Positions 33,363 to 41,547 of a stretch of DNA of 64,000 nt are shown in pieces. The number at the start of each line of letters is the position of its first letter. Position 1 is the first letter of the stretch. This DNA is from Nitrospirillum sp034653355. GTDB lineage: Bacteria; Pseudomonadota; Alphaproteobacteria; Azospirillales; Azospirillaceae. The notes beneath the pieces are model-generated. The model searched no databases and was not told the origin of the DNA. It saw nothing but the letters and a program-made list of their open reading frames with translations. Where the stretch lies: NCBI RefSeq assembly GCF_034653355.1, contig NZ_JAYEER010000004.1, forward strand, positions 496,001-560,000. The letters are read 5' to 3'. Both the position numbers and the translations under genes were made by a program.

Positions 33363-33627
33363 CAGGGTCGTCACTCAAGAATGACGGGTCGGGGTATTGT
33401 CGAACTGTGCGCCGCTGCCTTTGCTGTCGTGTGCCCGCCGGGGGGATGGCCTCCCCCCGTTGATCCCGCCGCCGTCGCTCTTCCCGCAATCGACCTGCGA
33501 TCGGCCGCCATCGTCCCGCCGCACCGCCGCGTCCGCCCCCGCAGGGGGACGCGGATCCTCCGGTTCGGCGCCTCACGATGGCCCTCTTCAAACCGCATAC
33601 CCCGCTGACCTGGGGATGCGGTTTTTT
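33363..33627 (+). ncRNA. Candidate structured small RNA, about 265 nt
   Basis: It is bounded by a sigma70-like promoter and by an intrinsic terminator with no conserved reading frame between them. It can fold into a 7-bp hairpin (33440-33446 with 33452-33458), an 8-bp hairpin with an extra C/G stack (33527-33534 with 33547-33554) and the terminator. I checked by eye for SRP RNA, tmRNA and 6S features and found none. A 75-codon open frame (33381-33608) runs through it but has no Shine-Dalgarno or family similarity. Confidence 0.4.
33592..33627 (+). terminator. Orphan intrinsic terminator
   Basis: ACCGCAT-A-CCCC pairs with GGGG-ATGCGGT (stem 33592-33603 with 33612-33622, one bulged A) followed by TTTTTT. 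No protein gene ends upstream of it on the plus strand. Confidence 0.85.
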
Positions 33628-33752
33628 CGTGCCCGGTCTCCGGCGCCCGGGGTCCCAACCCCCGGGGTCGCCCGGCACGCGGTTCCTGCCTGCCTAGTAA
33701 CCAGGCCGCGGGCGTTCCCGCGGCGCAATTCGGTGTGACTGAGGAGACAGAT

Positions 33753-34520
33753 ATGGCCAAGCGTCCAGTGAAGGTGACTTCCGGCGGCTCCAGCTCCGAC
33801 AAGGTGCGCCCGCTTTTCCCCGATGCGATGCCCGCCCGGCCGGCCAACGGCCCCGCCAGCGGCGGCTGGGACCCCATCGAGGAGCGGCGGGATCAGAGCT
33901 ATGTGCGCAAGGTCAAGCCGCAAAGCCCCAATCAGAAGGTGCTGATGGAGGCGATCGCGACCCACAACCTGGCGCTTGCCCTCGGGCCGGCGGGCACGGG
34001 CAAGACCTATCTCGCGATCTCCAGCGCCGTGGAGGCGCTGGAGGCCGGCCGGGTCGACCGCATCATCCTGTCCCGCCCGGCCATCGAGGCGGGTGAGAGC
34101 ATCGGCTATCTGCCGGGCGACGTGGGGGAGAAGATGGCCCCCTTCCTGCGCCCGCTCTATGACGCGCTGAACGACCGCCTCGGCGGCAAGCGCCTGCGCA
34201 CCCTGATGGCGGAAGGCACCATCGAGATCGCGCCGGTGGGCTTCATGCGCGGCCGCACCCTGAACAACGCCTTCGTGGTGATCGACGAGGCGCAGAACTG
34301 CACCTACGGCCAGATCAAGATGCTGCTGACCCGCCTGGGCTGGCATTCCACCATGGTGCTGACCGGCGACCCGGACCAGTCCGACTTGCTGAACGGCCTG
34401 TCCGGCCTAGCCGACATCGCCCGCCGGCTGGAGGCGGTGGAGGGCATCGCCGTCGTCCGCCTGAACGACCGCGACATCGTGCGCCATCCGCTGGTGGCCA
34501 GCATGCTGACCGTGCTCTGA
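33753..34520 (+). CDS. PhoH-family P-loop ATPase
   Basis: 255 aa. A basic, low-complexity lead of about 60 residues is followed by KPQSPNQKVLMEAIATHNLAL, Walker A GPAGTGKTYLAIS, LSRPAIEAGESIGYLPGD, MRGRTLNNAFVVIDEAQN (Walker B) and MVLTGDPDQSDL. These are the motifs of the PhoH/PhoL domain, related to superfamily I helicases and linked to RNA metabolism. Other alphaproteobacteria have PhoH beside ybeY and lnt, but not here, so this may be the second, stand-alone type. GAGGAG lies 6 bases before the ATG. A terminator follows. Confidence 0.9.
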   Translation: MAKRPVKVTSGGSSSDKVRPLFPDAMPARPANGPASGGWDPIEERRDQSYVRKVKPQSPNQKVLMEAIATHNLALALGPAGTGKTYLAISSAVEALEAGRVDRIILSRPAIEAGESIGYLPGDVGEKMAPFLRPLYDALNDRLGGKRLRTLMAEGTIEIAPVGFMRGRTLNNAFVVIDEAQNCTYGQIKMLLTRLGWHSTMVLTGDPDQSDLLNGLSGLADIARRLEAVEGIAVVRLNDRDIVRHPLVASMLTVL

Positions 34521-34558
34521 CGCCTGTCTTCGGAGCCGGCCTAGACTTTAGAAGCAGG

Positions 34559-34596
34559 GGCGGGCGGTGCCGGTGGGTGCCGCCCGCCTTTGTTTT
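34559..34596 (+). terminator. Intrinsic terminator after phoH-like gene
   Basis: GGCGGGCGG (34559-34567) pairs with CCGCCCGCC (34580-34588) and is followed by TTTGTTTT. Confidence 0.8.
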
Positions 34597-34658
34597 CAGG
34601 GCCAGGGCGCGCTAGGGTGAAGGGGATCCCTTTCCGCCGCACGGGCGCCGCACATCCC

Positions 34659-35327
34659 ATGGCCAAGAAACGTCTGATCCGCCTGCTGGTCACCCTGGTG
34701 CCGGCGCTCGCCTTCGCGGCCCTGGTGGCCTGGTGGCTGGGGGCGCCCCCGTCCTCGCGTCCCGCCTCCAGCGCCAGCAGCACCGGCGCCGCCCCGGCGT
34801 CGGGCGGTGGCGGGCAGATCGTCCCGGGCGTGGCGGTGGGCGGGCCCTTCACCCTGGTGGACCAGTCGGGCAAGGCGGTGACGGAGAAAAGCTACGCCGG
34901 CTCGTGGCGCCTCATGTTCTTCGGCTACACCTTTTGCCCCGACATCTGTCCCACCGAGTTGCAGGTCATGGCCCAGGCCATGGACCAGCTGGGGGCCGAG
35001 GGCGACAAGGTGCAGCCCATCTTCGTCAGCGTCGATCCCGGCCGCGACACGCCGCAGCAGCTGTCGGACTATGTCGCCCAGTTCCATCCCCGCCTGGTGG
35101 GCCTGACCGGCACGGCGGCCCAGGTGTCGGCCGCCACGCGCGCCTGGCGGGTCTATGCCGCCAAGGTGGCTGGCGACGACCCGGAAAACTACCTGATGGA
35201 CCATTCCACCTACGTCTACCTGATGGATCCGGACAACCGCCTGGCCACCATCTTCGCCCGTGGCACCACGGCCGAGGACATGGTGAAGGGCATCCGCGAG
35301 GCCATGGCCAAGGGCGCGGCGAGATAG
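34659..35327 (+). CDS. Sco1/SenC-family copper chaperone
   Basis: 222 aa. One N-terminal membrane anchor (LVTLVPALAFAALVAWWLG), a Ser/Ala/Gly linker, then a periplasmic thioredoxin-fold domain. The CxxxC copper site is GYTFCPDICPTEL and the third ligand His is in LMDHSTYVYLMD. VSVDPGRDTPQQL is typical of the family. Sco1 proteins deliver copper to the CuA site of cytochrome c oxidase. The PCu(A)C-type gene 84 bases downstream is a known functional partner, so the two probably act together. Confidence 0.9.
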   Translation: MAKKRLIRLLVTLVPALAFAALVAWWLGAPPSSRPASSASSTGAAPASGGGGQIVPGVAVGGPFTLVDQSGKAVTEKSYAGSWRLMFFGYTFCPDICPTELQVMAQAMDQLGAEGDKVQPIFVSVDPGRDTPQQLSDYVAQFHPRLVGLTGTAAQVSAATRAWRVYAAKVAGDDPENYLMDHSTYVYLMDPDNRLATIFARGTTAEDMVKGIREAMAKGAAR

Positions 35328-35411
35328 GGGGCGCTGGGCGCTTCTGTCCAATTGCGGCATCCGGCCCCGTTCGGGCAGAGGGGGACGTCGCATCCTCACG
35401 AGGGGCAAACC

Positions 35412-35930
35412 ATGGTCCGCATCCGCTTCCTTCTCGCGTCGCTGATGATCGCCGGCGCACCGCTGACGATCATCCCGTCCGCCTCCGCGCAGGAGTCCCC
35501 CGCGCCGGCGCCGGCCATCGAGGCCACCGCGGCCTGGTCGCGCCCCACCATCCGGGGCGCCAAGGCCGGCGTGGCCTTCGTCACCCTTCATAACAAGGGT
35601 CCGGCCGACCGCCTGGTGGGGGTGGAGGCCGACGTCGGCAAGGTGGCCCAGATCCATATGGCCGAGGTGGTGGACGGCATCGCCCGCATGCGGCCGCTGG
35701 CCGACGGCGTCGCGCTGCCGGCGGGGGGCACGGTGACGCTGAAGCCCGAGGGCCCGCATATCATGCTGATGGGCCTGACCCAGCCGCTGCAGGTGGGGCA
35801 GCGCGTCCATTTGACCCTGCGCTTCAAGGCCGCGGCGCCGCTTGCGGTTGAGGCGGCGGTGCTGGCGCCGGGCGCCGAGCCGGGCATGGGTGGCGGTGCT
35901 ACGCAGGGTGGCGCGCGCGGCGGCGGTTGA
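35412..35930 (+). CDS. PCu(A)C-type periplasmic copper chaperone
   Basis: 172 aa. Signal peptide MVRIRFLLASLMIAGAPL ending at ASAQ, then a cupredoxin-like DUF461 domain. The copper motif H-M-x10-M-x21-H-x-M is present as IHMAEVVDGIARMRPL and PHIMLMGL. PCu(A)C proteins carry copper(I) in the periplasm and pass it, with Sco1, to cytochrome oxidase. The Gly-rich end (GMGGGATQGGARGGG) is unusual. GAGGGG is placed before ATG 35412. Confidence 0.9.
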   Translation: MVRIRFLLASLMIAGAPLTIIPSASAQESPAPAPAIEATAAWSRPTIRGAKAGVAFVTLHNKGPADRLVGVEADVGKVAQIHMAEVVDGIARMRPLADGVALPAGGTVTLKPEGPHIMLMGLTQPLQVGQRVHLTLRFKAAAPLAVEAAVLAPGAEPGMGGGATQGGARGGG

Positions 35931-36015
35931 GCTTGTGGCATCACGCCTGCGCGTGCCGCGCGGGGCACTAAAATAGTCCTTTAGAATCATATACTTGGCC
36001 CAGTGCTTTTGCGAC

Positions 36016-36044
36016 TTGACAGGGGGTGGGCCGCCCCGTATGGT
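36016..36044 (+). promoter_or_regulatory. Promoter of the F0 ATP synthase operon
   Basis: Perfect -35 TTGACA (36016-36021), 17-base spacer, -10 TATGGT (36039-36044). Transcription would begin near 36051, 60 bases before the atpI start codon. This is the best sigma70-type promoter match noticed in the window. Confidence 0.75.
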
Positions 36045-36110
36045 GCCGCCGCTTTCGCATGGCGACGACTCCATTGCGGCGGAAGGGGCATACCTCCAGG
36101 GGTTTAGACC

Positions 36111-36515
36111 TTGACGGACCAGACACCCCCGCCTTCCTTGGATGAGCTTGAGGCCCGTTTGCGGGATGCGCGACGAAGCGCCGAGTCTTCCTCCTTCTCC
36201 CCCACACAGCGGAAGGATGAGGCGGGAAACGGTTGGCTGGGCATCGCGTTTCGCATCGGCGCCGAACTGGTCGCGGCGATGGTGGTCGGCGTCGGTGGCG
36301 GTTTGGTCATCGATCGCTGGCTGGGCACGTCGCCCTGGGGACTGATCGTGATGTTCGTCCTGGGGTCGGCTGCCGCGATGTTGAATGTGTACCGGGCCGT
36401 CAACGGCATGGGATACGCGGTGGGATACCGGCGACCGGATGCGGGCGCCAACTCAGGGGGCGGAACCAACTCCACCCCCGCCAAGGATGAAGGTGAGGGG
36501 AATCGTGGCCACTGA
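36111..36515 (+). CDS. atpI: ATP synthase protein I
   Basis: 134 aa with a TTG start preceded by CCAGGGG. An N-terminal acidic helix (SLDELEARLRDARRSAE), then two membrane segments (GIAFRIGAELVAAMVVGVGGGLVID and GLIVMFVLGSAAAMLNV) with the conserved GTSPWG turn. AtpI helps assemble the c-ring. Order and overlap (11 bases with atpB) match alphaproteobacterial F0 operons. Confidence 0.9.
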   Translation: MTDQTPPPSLDELEARLRDARRSAESSSFSPTQRKDEAGNGWLGIAFRIGAELVAAMVVGVGGGLVIDRWLGTSPWGLIVMFVLGSAAAMLNVYRAVNGMGYAVGYRRPDAGANSGGGTNSTPAKDEGEGNRGH

Positions 36516-37254
36516 TCCGCTGCATCAGTTTCGCATCGAGCAGATCGTTCCTCTGCATCTCGCCGGGCACGACGTCTCCTTCACCAACTCCTCCCTGTAC
36601 ATGGTGGTCGCGGCCGTGCTCATCACGGGCCTGCTGGTCGCCGGCACCGCGTCGCGCGCCTTGGTCCCCGGCCGGCTGCAGTCGGTGGCGGAGATGCTCT
36701 ACGAATTCGTGTCGGGCATGGTGCGGGACAACGCCGGCGCCCAGGCGCGTCCCTTCTTCCCGCTGGTGTTCTCGATCTTCGCCTTCGTGCTGTTCGGCAA
36801 CATGATCGGCATGATCCCCGGCACCTTCACCTTCACCAGCCACATCATCGTGACCTTCACGCTGGCGGCCCTGGTGTTCGTGTTCGTGACCGTGCTGGCG
36901 CTGATCCGCCACGGCTTCCACTTTTTCAGCTACTTCTTCCCCTCGGGCGCGCCCATCGCGCTGGCGCCCATCCTGATCCCCATCGAGGTCATCTCCTACC
37001 TGACCCGGCCGGTCAGCCTCTCCATCCGACTGTTCGCCAACATGATGGCGGGCCACACGATGTTGAAGGTCTTCGCCGGCTTCACGATCACCATGATCGG
37101 CGCCTTGGGCGCCGTCGGTTGGCTGGCTGGCGTCCTGCCGCTGGTGATCAACGTGGCCCTGATCGGCTTCGAGATCATGGTGGCCTTCTTGCAGGCTTAC
37201 GTCTTCACCATCCTGACCTGCCTCTACATCCGCGACGCCATCGAGCTGCACTAA
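36505..37254 (+). CDS. atpB: F0F1 ATP synthase subunit a
   Basis: 249 aa, GTG start with GAGGGG 4 bases before it. Starts PLHQFRIEQIVPL. The critical Arg of the proton channel is in SLSIRLFANMMAGH, and the partner region is QAYVFTILTCLYIRDAIELH. About five to six membrane segments. An upstream in-frame ATG exists but the GTG has the better Shine-Dalgarno and matches the family start. Confidence 0.95.
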   Translation: MATDPLHQFRIEQIVPLHLAGHDVSFTNSSLYMVVAAVLITGLLVAGTASRALVPGRLQSVAEMLYEFVSGMVRDNAGAQARPFFPLVFSIFAFVLFGNMIGMIPGTFTFTSHIIVTFTLAALVFVFVTVLALIRHGFHFFSYFFPSGAPIALAPILIPIEVISYLTRPVSLSIRLFANMMAGHTMLKVFAGFTITMIGALGAVGWLAGVLPLVINVALIGFEIMVAFLQAYVFTILTCLYIRDAIELH

Positions 37255-37323
37255 GCCCGCATCGTCCGTGGGTAGAGCCCGTCTTCACCCTTCAACCGTT
37301 CCATCACACAGAGGAAGTCTATA

Positions 37324-37548
37324 ATGGATCCGCAAGCCGCTAAGTTCATCGGCGCCGGTCTGGCCATGTTCGCCCTGGCTGGTGTCGGCATCGGCATCGG
37401 CAATGTCTTCGCCAACCTGATCGCCGCCGTGGGCCGCAACCCGGCCGCCCGCGCCTCCGTGTTCCCGATCGGCATTCTGGGCTTCGCGCTGACCGAAGCC
37501 GTGGCGCTGTTCGCGCTGCTGATCGCCTTCCTGATCCTGTTCGCCTAA
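37324..37548 (+). CDS. atpE: F0F1 ATP synthase subunit c
   Basis: 74 aa hairpin of two membrane helices. N-terminal MDPQAAKFIGAGLAMFAL and the GVGIGIGNVF packing motif, polar loop GRNPAA, and in helix 2 the proton-binding Glu in LTEAVALFALLIAFLI. Subunit c oligomerises into the rotor ring. The Gly motif is GIGIG-N rather than GxGxGxG, which affects ring size. Confidence 0.96.
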   Translation: MDPQAAKFIGAGLAMFALAGVGIGIGNVFANLIAAVGRNPAARASVFPIGILGFALTEAVALFALLIAFLILFA

Positions 37549-37833
37549 AGCCTGACCTTGGGCTTGATGGAACGGCCGCAGCGGCCCGTCCCATGGGGGG
37601 CAGGCCGCCTGCGTTTGAAGTAGGTTGAAGGGGCGGGGCCGGTATCATGCTGGTCGCCGTCCCTGAGCCCATATCCGGGGCTACCCGGTTCGCCGTCTCG
37701 TCAAACCTACCCACAGGTTCCGATCCGATTTCCGGCGATGGCCCGGTGCTGGGTATTCCATTGGTTTCACGCCCATGGTGCGACCTTGGCGCCAGCCCTA
37801 GAACCGGGCGATCTCGCAATCAAGGTGATCTTC
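37549..37833. other. 285-base gap inside the F0 operon
   Basis: Between atpE and atpF' there is no gene I can support. It holds a short GGCCGC-A-GCGGCC inverted repeat near 37573-37585, not followed by T's, which might weaken transcription or stabilise the atpE mRNA end. A second promoter for atpF'/atpF could be here. Confidence 0.4.
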
Positions 37834-38487
37834 ATGGTGAATCCAAGGCTCATGGTGTGGCTGAAGGGCCTTGCCGCCGCCGCCGTCCTGACGGTGGCCC
37901 TGGGCGGCGCGCCGGCGTTCGCGCAGTCGGGTGAGGAAACCGCCCACGCGACGGATGGCGTGGAGCAGGAAGCTGGCGTGCATGAGGAAAAAGGTCTGCC
38001 CCAGCTGAACACCAAGACGTTCCCGTCTCAGCTTTTCTGGCTGGCCATCACCTTCGGCACGCTCTACGTGCTGGTGGCCAAGGTCGGCCTGCCGCGCGTC
38101 GGCGCCGTTCTGGAGGCCCGCGAGGCCAAGATTTCCGGCGACTTGGACAAGGCCATGCAGTTGAAGGCCGAAACCGATGCCATCGTAGCCGCTTATGAGA
38201 AGGCGGTGGCCGAGGCCCGCGCCGGCGCCCACAAGCTGCTGAACGAGACCGCCGCCACGGCCGATGCCGCGGCCGCCAAGCGCACCGCCGATGTCGTCGC
38301 CGGCCTGGCCGCCAAGCAGAAGGAAGCCGAAGCCCGCATCGAGGGCCAGAAGCAGACCGCGCTGGCCAATGTCCGCGCCGTGGCCGCCGAGGCCGCCACC
38401 GCCGCCGTCGCCAAGCTGGCGGGCGTCGAGCCCGATCAGGCCGGCGTCGATGGCGCCGTGGATGCCGCCCTGAAGGAGCGTGCGTGA
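37834..38487 (+). CDS. atpF': F0F1 ATP synthase subunit b'
   Basis: 217 aa. An N-terminal signal-like hydrophobic stretch (GLAAAAVLTVALGGAPAFAQ) and an acidic linker precede the usual b' anchor FPSQLFWLAITFGTLYVLVAKVGLPRVGAVLEAREAKI, followed by a long Ala/Lys/Glu coiled coil. This extra lead is seen in alphaproteobacterial b'. It pairs with b to form the peripheral stalk. AAGGTGA precedes the ATG. The stop overlaps the atpF start by one base. Confidence 0.93.
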   Translation: MVNPRLMVWLKGLAAAAVLTVALGGAPAFAQSGEETAHATDGVEQEAGVHEEKGLPQLNTKTFPSQLFWLAITFGTLYVLVAKVGLPRVGAVLEAREAKISGDLDKAMQLKAETDAIVAAYEKAVAEARAGAHKLLNETAATADAAAAKRTADVVAGLAAKQKEAEARIEGQKQTALANVRAVAAEAATAAVAKLAGVEPDQAGVDGAVDAALKERA

Positions 38488-38978
38488 TGTTCGATCTGCA
38501 GAATCCCACTTTCTGGGTTGGCGTCGCTTTCGTCGTCTTTTTCGCCCTGGTGATCTGGAAGGGTGGTTTCGGTGCCCTGGGCAAGAGCCTGGACGCCCGG
38601 GCGGAGAAGATCCGCCTGGAGATCGAGACCGCGCAGAAGTTGCGCCAGGACGCCGAGGCGGCCCTGACCGCCTATCAGAAGAAGCAGCGCGACGCGATGA
38701 AGGAGGCTGACGCCATCATCGCCGCCGCCCGTGAGGAGGCCGACCGCATCCGCCAGCACGCGGAAGCGGACCTGGAGGCCACCCTGAAGCGCCGTGAGGC
38801 CCAGGCCCTGGAGAAGATCGCCCAGGCCGAAGCGGCCGCCCTGCAGCAGGTGCGCAGCCTGGCCGTCGACGTGGCCCTGGCCGCCACCGAGACGCTGCTG
38901 GCCCAGACCATCGACCAGTCGCGCAGCGACGCCATGGTGGCCTCGGCCATCGAGGAGTTGCCGGGCAAGCTGCACTGA
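38487..38978 (+). CDS. atpF: F0F1 ATP synthase subunit b
   Basis: 163 aa. N-terminal membrane helix NPTFWVGVAFVVFFALVIW then a coiled coil (LDARAEKIRLEIETAQKLRQ...KKQRDAMKEADAIIAAAREEADRIRQHAEADLE, abbreviated). ATG overlaps the atpF' stop by one base and has AAGGAG 8 bases before it. The F1 genes are not here, as usual for alphaproteobacteria with split F0 and F1 operons. Confidence 0.95.
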   Translation: MFDLQNPTFWVGVAFVVFFALVIWKGGFGALGKSLDARAEKIRLEIETAQKLRQDAEAALTAYQKKQRDAMKEADAIIAAAREEADRIRQHAEADLEATLKRREAQALEKIAQAEAAALQQVRSLAVDVALAATETLLAQTIDQSRSDAMVASAIEELPGKLH

Positions 38979-39008
38979 TCCGCTGATCAGAAGGCGCAGC
39001 CGAGTAGA

Positions 39009-39038
39009 AAAAGGGCGGTCCCATCGGGCCGCCCTTTT
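39009..39038. terminator. Terminator of the F0 operon
   Basis: AAAAGGGCGG (39009-39018) pairs with CCGCCCTTTT (39029-39038) and the loop can extend with CCC-ATC-GGG. It has A's on the left too, so it may also stop the convergent gene at 39062. Confidence 0.85.
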
Positions 39039-39061
39039 GCTATGCGCGGGGGACGAAGGCC

Positions 39062-39610
39062 CTACTTCGGCTGATACTCCACCACCGGTGCCACCTTGCG
39101 GGCGGCCTTGCCGATGCCCCGGCGCAGGGTGACCTTGGTATGGCCAGCCTTCCACTCGGCGCTGGCCAACTCGGCGTCCTTCTGGCGACCGGCGGGGGCA
39201 CCCAGCTGCTTCACCAGTTGCGCGTCGACGCTGTCGCCGCAGTCCTTGGACGCTTCCTGGCCATAGAGGGTGACGCGGCGCAGCGCGTTTTTCTTCATCT
39301 CGAAGTCTACGGCATAGGCGCAGCCGCCCAAGCGCACGCTTTCCAGGCCGAACAGGTAGCGAACCTGTCCCCCCTTGGGGGCGCCGTTCCCCATTTCGAA
39401 CTCCCGCGCCTTGGGGTAGGCGGCCAGGATCTGCTTGTGGGTCATGCCCCAGGTGACCTGGCCCCAGCCGTTCAGGTCCTTGGCTTTGGCCGGAGGCTTC
39501 TTGGTCGCCTCGTGTTTGGGTTGGGTGGCCGCCAGCGCCGTGCCCGCGACGGCGCTGAAGGCCAGGGCCGCCAGCAGGCCAACGCCCAGGCGGGAAATGC
39601 GATGGTTCAT
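39062..39610 (-). CDS. Exported small protein of unknown function
   Basis: 182 aa. Signal peptide LGVGLLAALAFSAVAGTALA. The mature part has a short Lys/Pro-rich lead (KHEATKKPPAKAKD), then WGQVTWGMTHKQILAAYPKAREF, a motif shared by many exported or lipoprotein-like proteins of unknown function that judge a 'WGMT/S' helix start. Then GGCAYAVDFEMKKNALRRVTLYG and a C-terminal strand. Two Cys (GGCAY, SKDCGD) might bond. It faces the F0 operon and lies alone. Confidence 0.65.
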   Translation of the reverse strand: MNHRISRLGVGLLAALAFSAVAGTALAATQPKHEATKKPPAKAKDLNGWGQVTWGMTHKQILAAYPKAREFEMGNGAPKGGQVRYLFGLESVRLGGCAYAVDFEMKKNALRRVTLYGQEASKDCGDSVDAQLVKQLGAPAGRQKDAELASAEWKAGHTKVTLRRGIGKAARKVAPVVEYQPK

Positions 39611-39688
39611 GGTTGTTGTTCTTCGTACCAGGAGGAATGCCCCAAGATCGGGAAGACCCGAATCGGAAATGGATGAGCCGGCGGGCGC

Positions 39689-41494
39689 TCAGCCCAGCGC
39701 CTCCAGCTCATCGATGAAGCCCTTCAGCATGCCGAGGCCCTTGTGCCAGAAGGCCGGGTCGGTGGCGTCCAGGCCGAAGGGCGCCAGCAGTTCCTTATGC
39801 CGCTTGGTGCCGCCGGCCGCCAGCATCTCCAGATAACGCCGGGCGAAAGCCTCGGACCCATTGTGGGTGGCCGCCTCTTCGAAGGCGGCATACAGGCTGT
39901 TCACCAGGCAGTCGCCGAAGGCGTAGGCGTAGACGTAGAAGGGTGAATGGATGAAGTGGGGGATATAGGACCAGTAGCTCGCGTACCCTTCGTCGAATTG
40001 CAGGGCGGGGCCCAGGCTTTCGGTTTGAACCGCCTGCCAGATTTCACCCAGCCTCCGCTCCGACAGTTCGCCCTGGCGGCGTTCGCTGTGGACGCGGCGC
40101 TCGAAATCATAGAACGCCGTCTGCCGCACCACGGTGTTCAGCATGTCCTCCACCTTGCCGGCCAGCAGGGCGCGGCGGCGGGCTGGGTCGGTCTCGGCGG
40201 CCAGCAGGCCCCGGAAGGTCAGCATCTCCCCGAACACGCTGGCCGTCTCCGCCAGGGTCAGGGGCGTGTCGGACTGCAGGTGGCCCTGGCCGCCGGCCAG
40301 CACCTGGTGCACGCCATGGCCCAGCTCATGGGCCAGGGTCATGACATCCCGGGTCTTGCCCATGTAGTTGACCAGCAGATAGGGGTGGGCGCTGGGCACG
40401 GTGGGGTGGGCGAAGGCGCCGGGGTTCTTCCCCGGCCGCACCGGGGCGTCGATCCAGGCGTTGTCGAAGAAGCGGCGGCCCACGCCGGCCAGGTCGGGGC
40501 TGAAGCGCGCGTAGGAGGACAGCACGATCTCCCGCGCCTCCTCCCAGGGGATGGTGCGCTCCGCGACGTCGGGCAGGGGGGCGTTGCGGTCCCAGTAGTC
40601 CAGGGTGTCGCCGCCGAACCACTTGGCCTTCAGTTTGTAATAGCGGTGTGACAGGCCGGGGTAGCTGTCCTTGACGGCGCCCACCAGCGCCTCCACCACC
40701 GCGTCCTCCACCCGGTTGGACAGGTTGCGCGATGACCAGGGCCGGTCATAGCGGCGCCACTTGTCCTCGATCTCCTTGTCCTTGGCCAGGGTGTTGGTGA
40801 TCAGGGTGAACAGCTTGATGTTGCGGCCCAGCACGGCGCCGATTTCAATGGCCGCCGCGCGGCGCACCTCGACCTCCGGCGCCGACAGCAGGTTCAGCGC
40901 CTCCGCCGACGTCAGGTCTCGGTCTTCGATTCGAAACCGTAACGAGGCCGTGGTCTCATCGAACAAGCGGGTCCAGGCGTTGCGGCCCACCACCGCCTTC
41001 TCATGCAGGAAGCGCTCCAGCTCATCCGACAGCTGGTGGGGGCGGAAAATGCGCACGTCGCGCAGCCAGGCGGCGTAGCGCCGCAGCTCCGGCGCCTTCA
41101 GCTTGGCGTCGATGTCCTTGTCGGGCAGCTGGTTCAGCTCCAGCGTGAAGAACAACAGGTGGACCGAGACGGCGGTCACCTTCTCCTGCATGGATTGGTA
41201 GAAACGGGCGATGGCGCCATCGCTCTGGTCGCCCGCGTACAGCAGCCCGGCGTAGCTCATGACCCGCGTCAGCGTCTCGTCCAGCGCTTCATACGTGGCG
41301 ACGGCCTGGCCCAACTCCTTGCCCGACAGGCCGGGCAGCTTGCCCGAGTAACGGCTATGGAAGGCTTGGGCTTCGCGCTCCACCCGCTCCAGATCCGCCT
41401 TCAGCCGCGGGCTGTCGGGCCCGCCATACAGATCGGACAGGTCCCAGTTGGGCAGGGCGCCCAGGGCGGGGATGGTTTCGGCGGTCGCGGTCAT
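39689..41494 (-). CDS. pepF: M3-family oligoendopeptidase F
   Basis: 601 aa. Cytoplasmic zinc metallopeptidase that cuts short peptides. Zinc motif HExxH is in TLAHELGHGVHQVLAG, followed by the third ligand in TLAETASVFGEML, and the substrate region RRYDRPWSSRNLSNRVEDAVVEALV is as in the PepF/M3B clan. I chose ATG 41494 because GAGGGA lies 7 bases before it; ATG 41527 is possible but worse. Neighbouring genes do not suggest a specific substrate. Confidence 0.92.
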   Translation of the reverse strand: MTATAETIPALGALPNWDLSDLYGGPDSPRLKADLERVEREAQAFHSRYSGKLPGLSGKELGQAVATYEALDETLTRVMSYAGLLYAGDQSDGAIARFYQSMQEKVTAVSVHLLFFTLELNQLPDKDIDAKLKAPELRRYAAWLRDVRIFRPHQLSDELERFLHEKAVVGRNAWTRLFDETTASLRFRIEDRDLTSAEALNLLSAPEVEVRRAAAIEIGAVLGRNIKLFTLITNTLAKDKEIEDKWRRYDRPWSSRNLSNRVEDAVVEALVGAVKDSYPGLSHRYYKLKAKWFGGDTLDYWDRNAPLPDVAERTIPWEEAREIVLSSYARFSPDLAGVGRRFFDNAWIDAPVRPGKNPGAFAHPTVPSAHPYLLVNYMGKTRDVMTLAHELGHGVHQVLAGGQGHLQSDTPLTLAETASVFGEMLTFRGLLAAETDPARRRALLAGKVEDMLNTVVRQTAFYDFERRVHSERRQGELSERRLGEIWQAVQTESLGPALQFDEGYASYWSYIPHFIHSPFYVYAYAFGDCLVNSLYAAFEEAATHNGSEAFARRYLEMLAAGGTKRHKELLAPFGLDATDPAFWHKGLGMLKGFIDELEALG

Positions 41495-41547
41495 GTCCGG
41501 TCCCTCGTCAGCGAGCGGTTCGGACATGACTATAGCGGATCGATCCC

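Noticed and set aside
33363..33627. 6S, SRP or tmRNA identity for the candidate sRNA
   Set aside because: No long end-to-end pairing as in 6S, no GGAAGCAGC-type SRP loop, and no tag-peptide region were visible.
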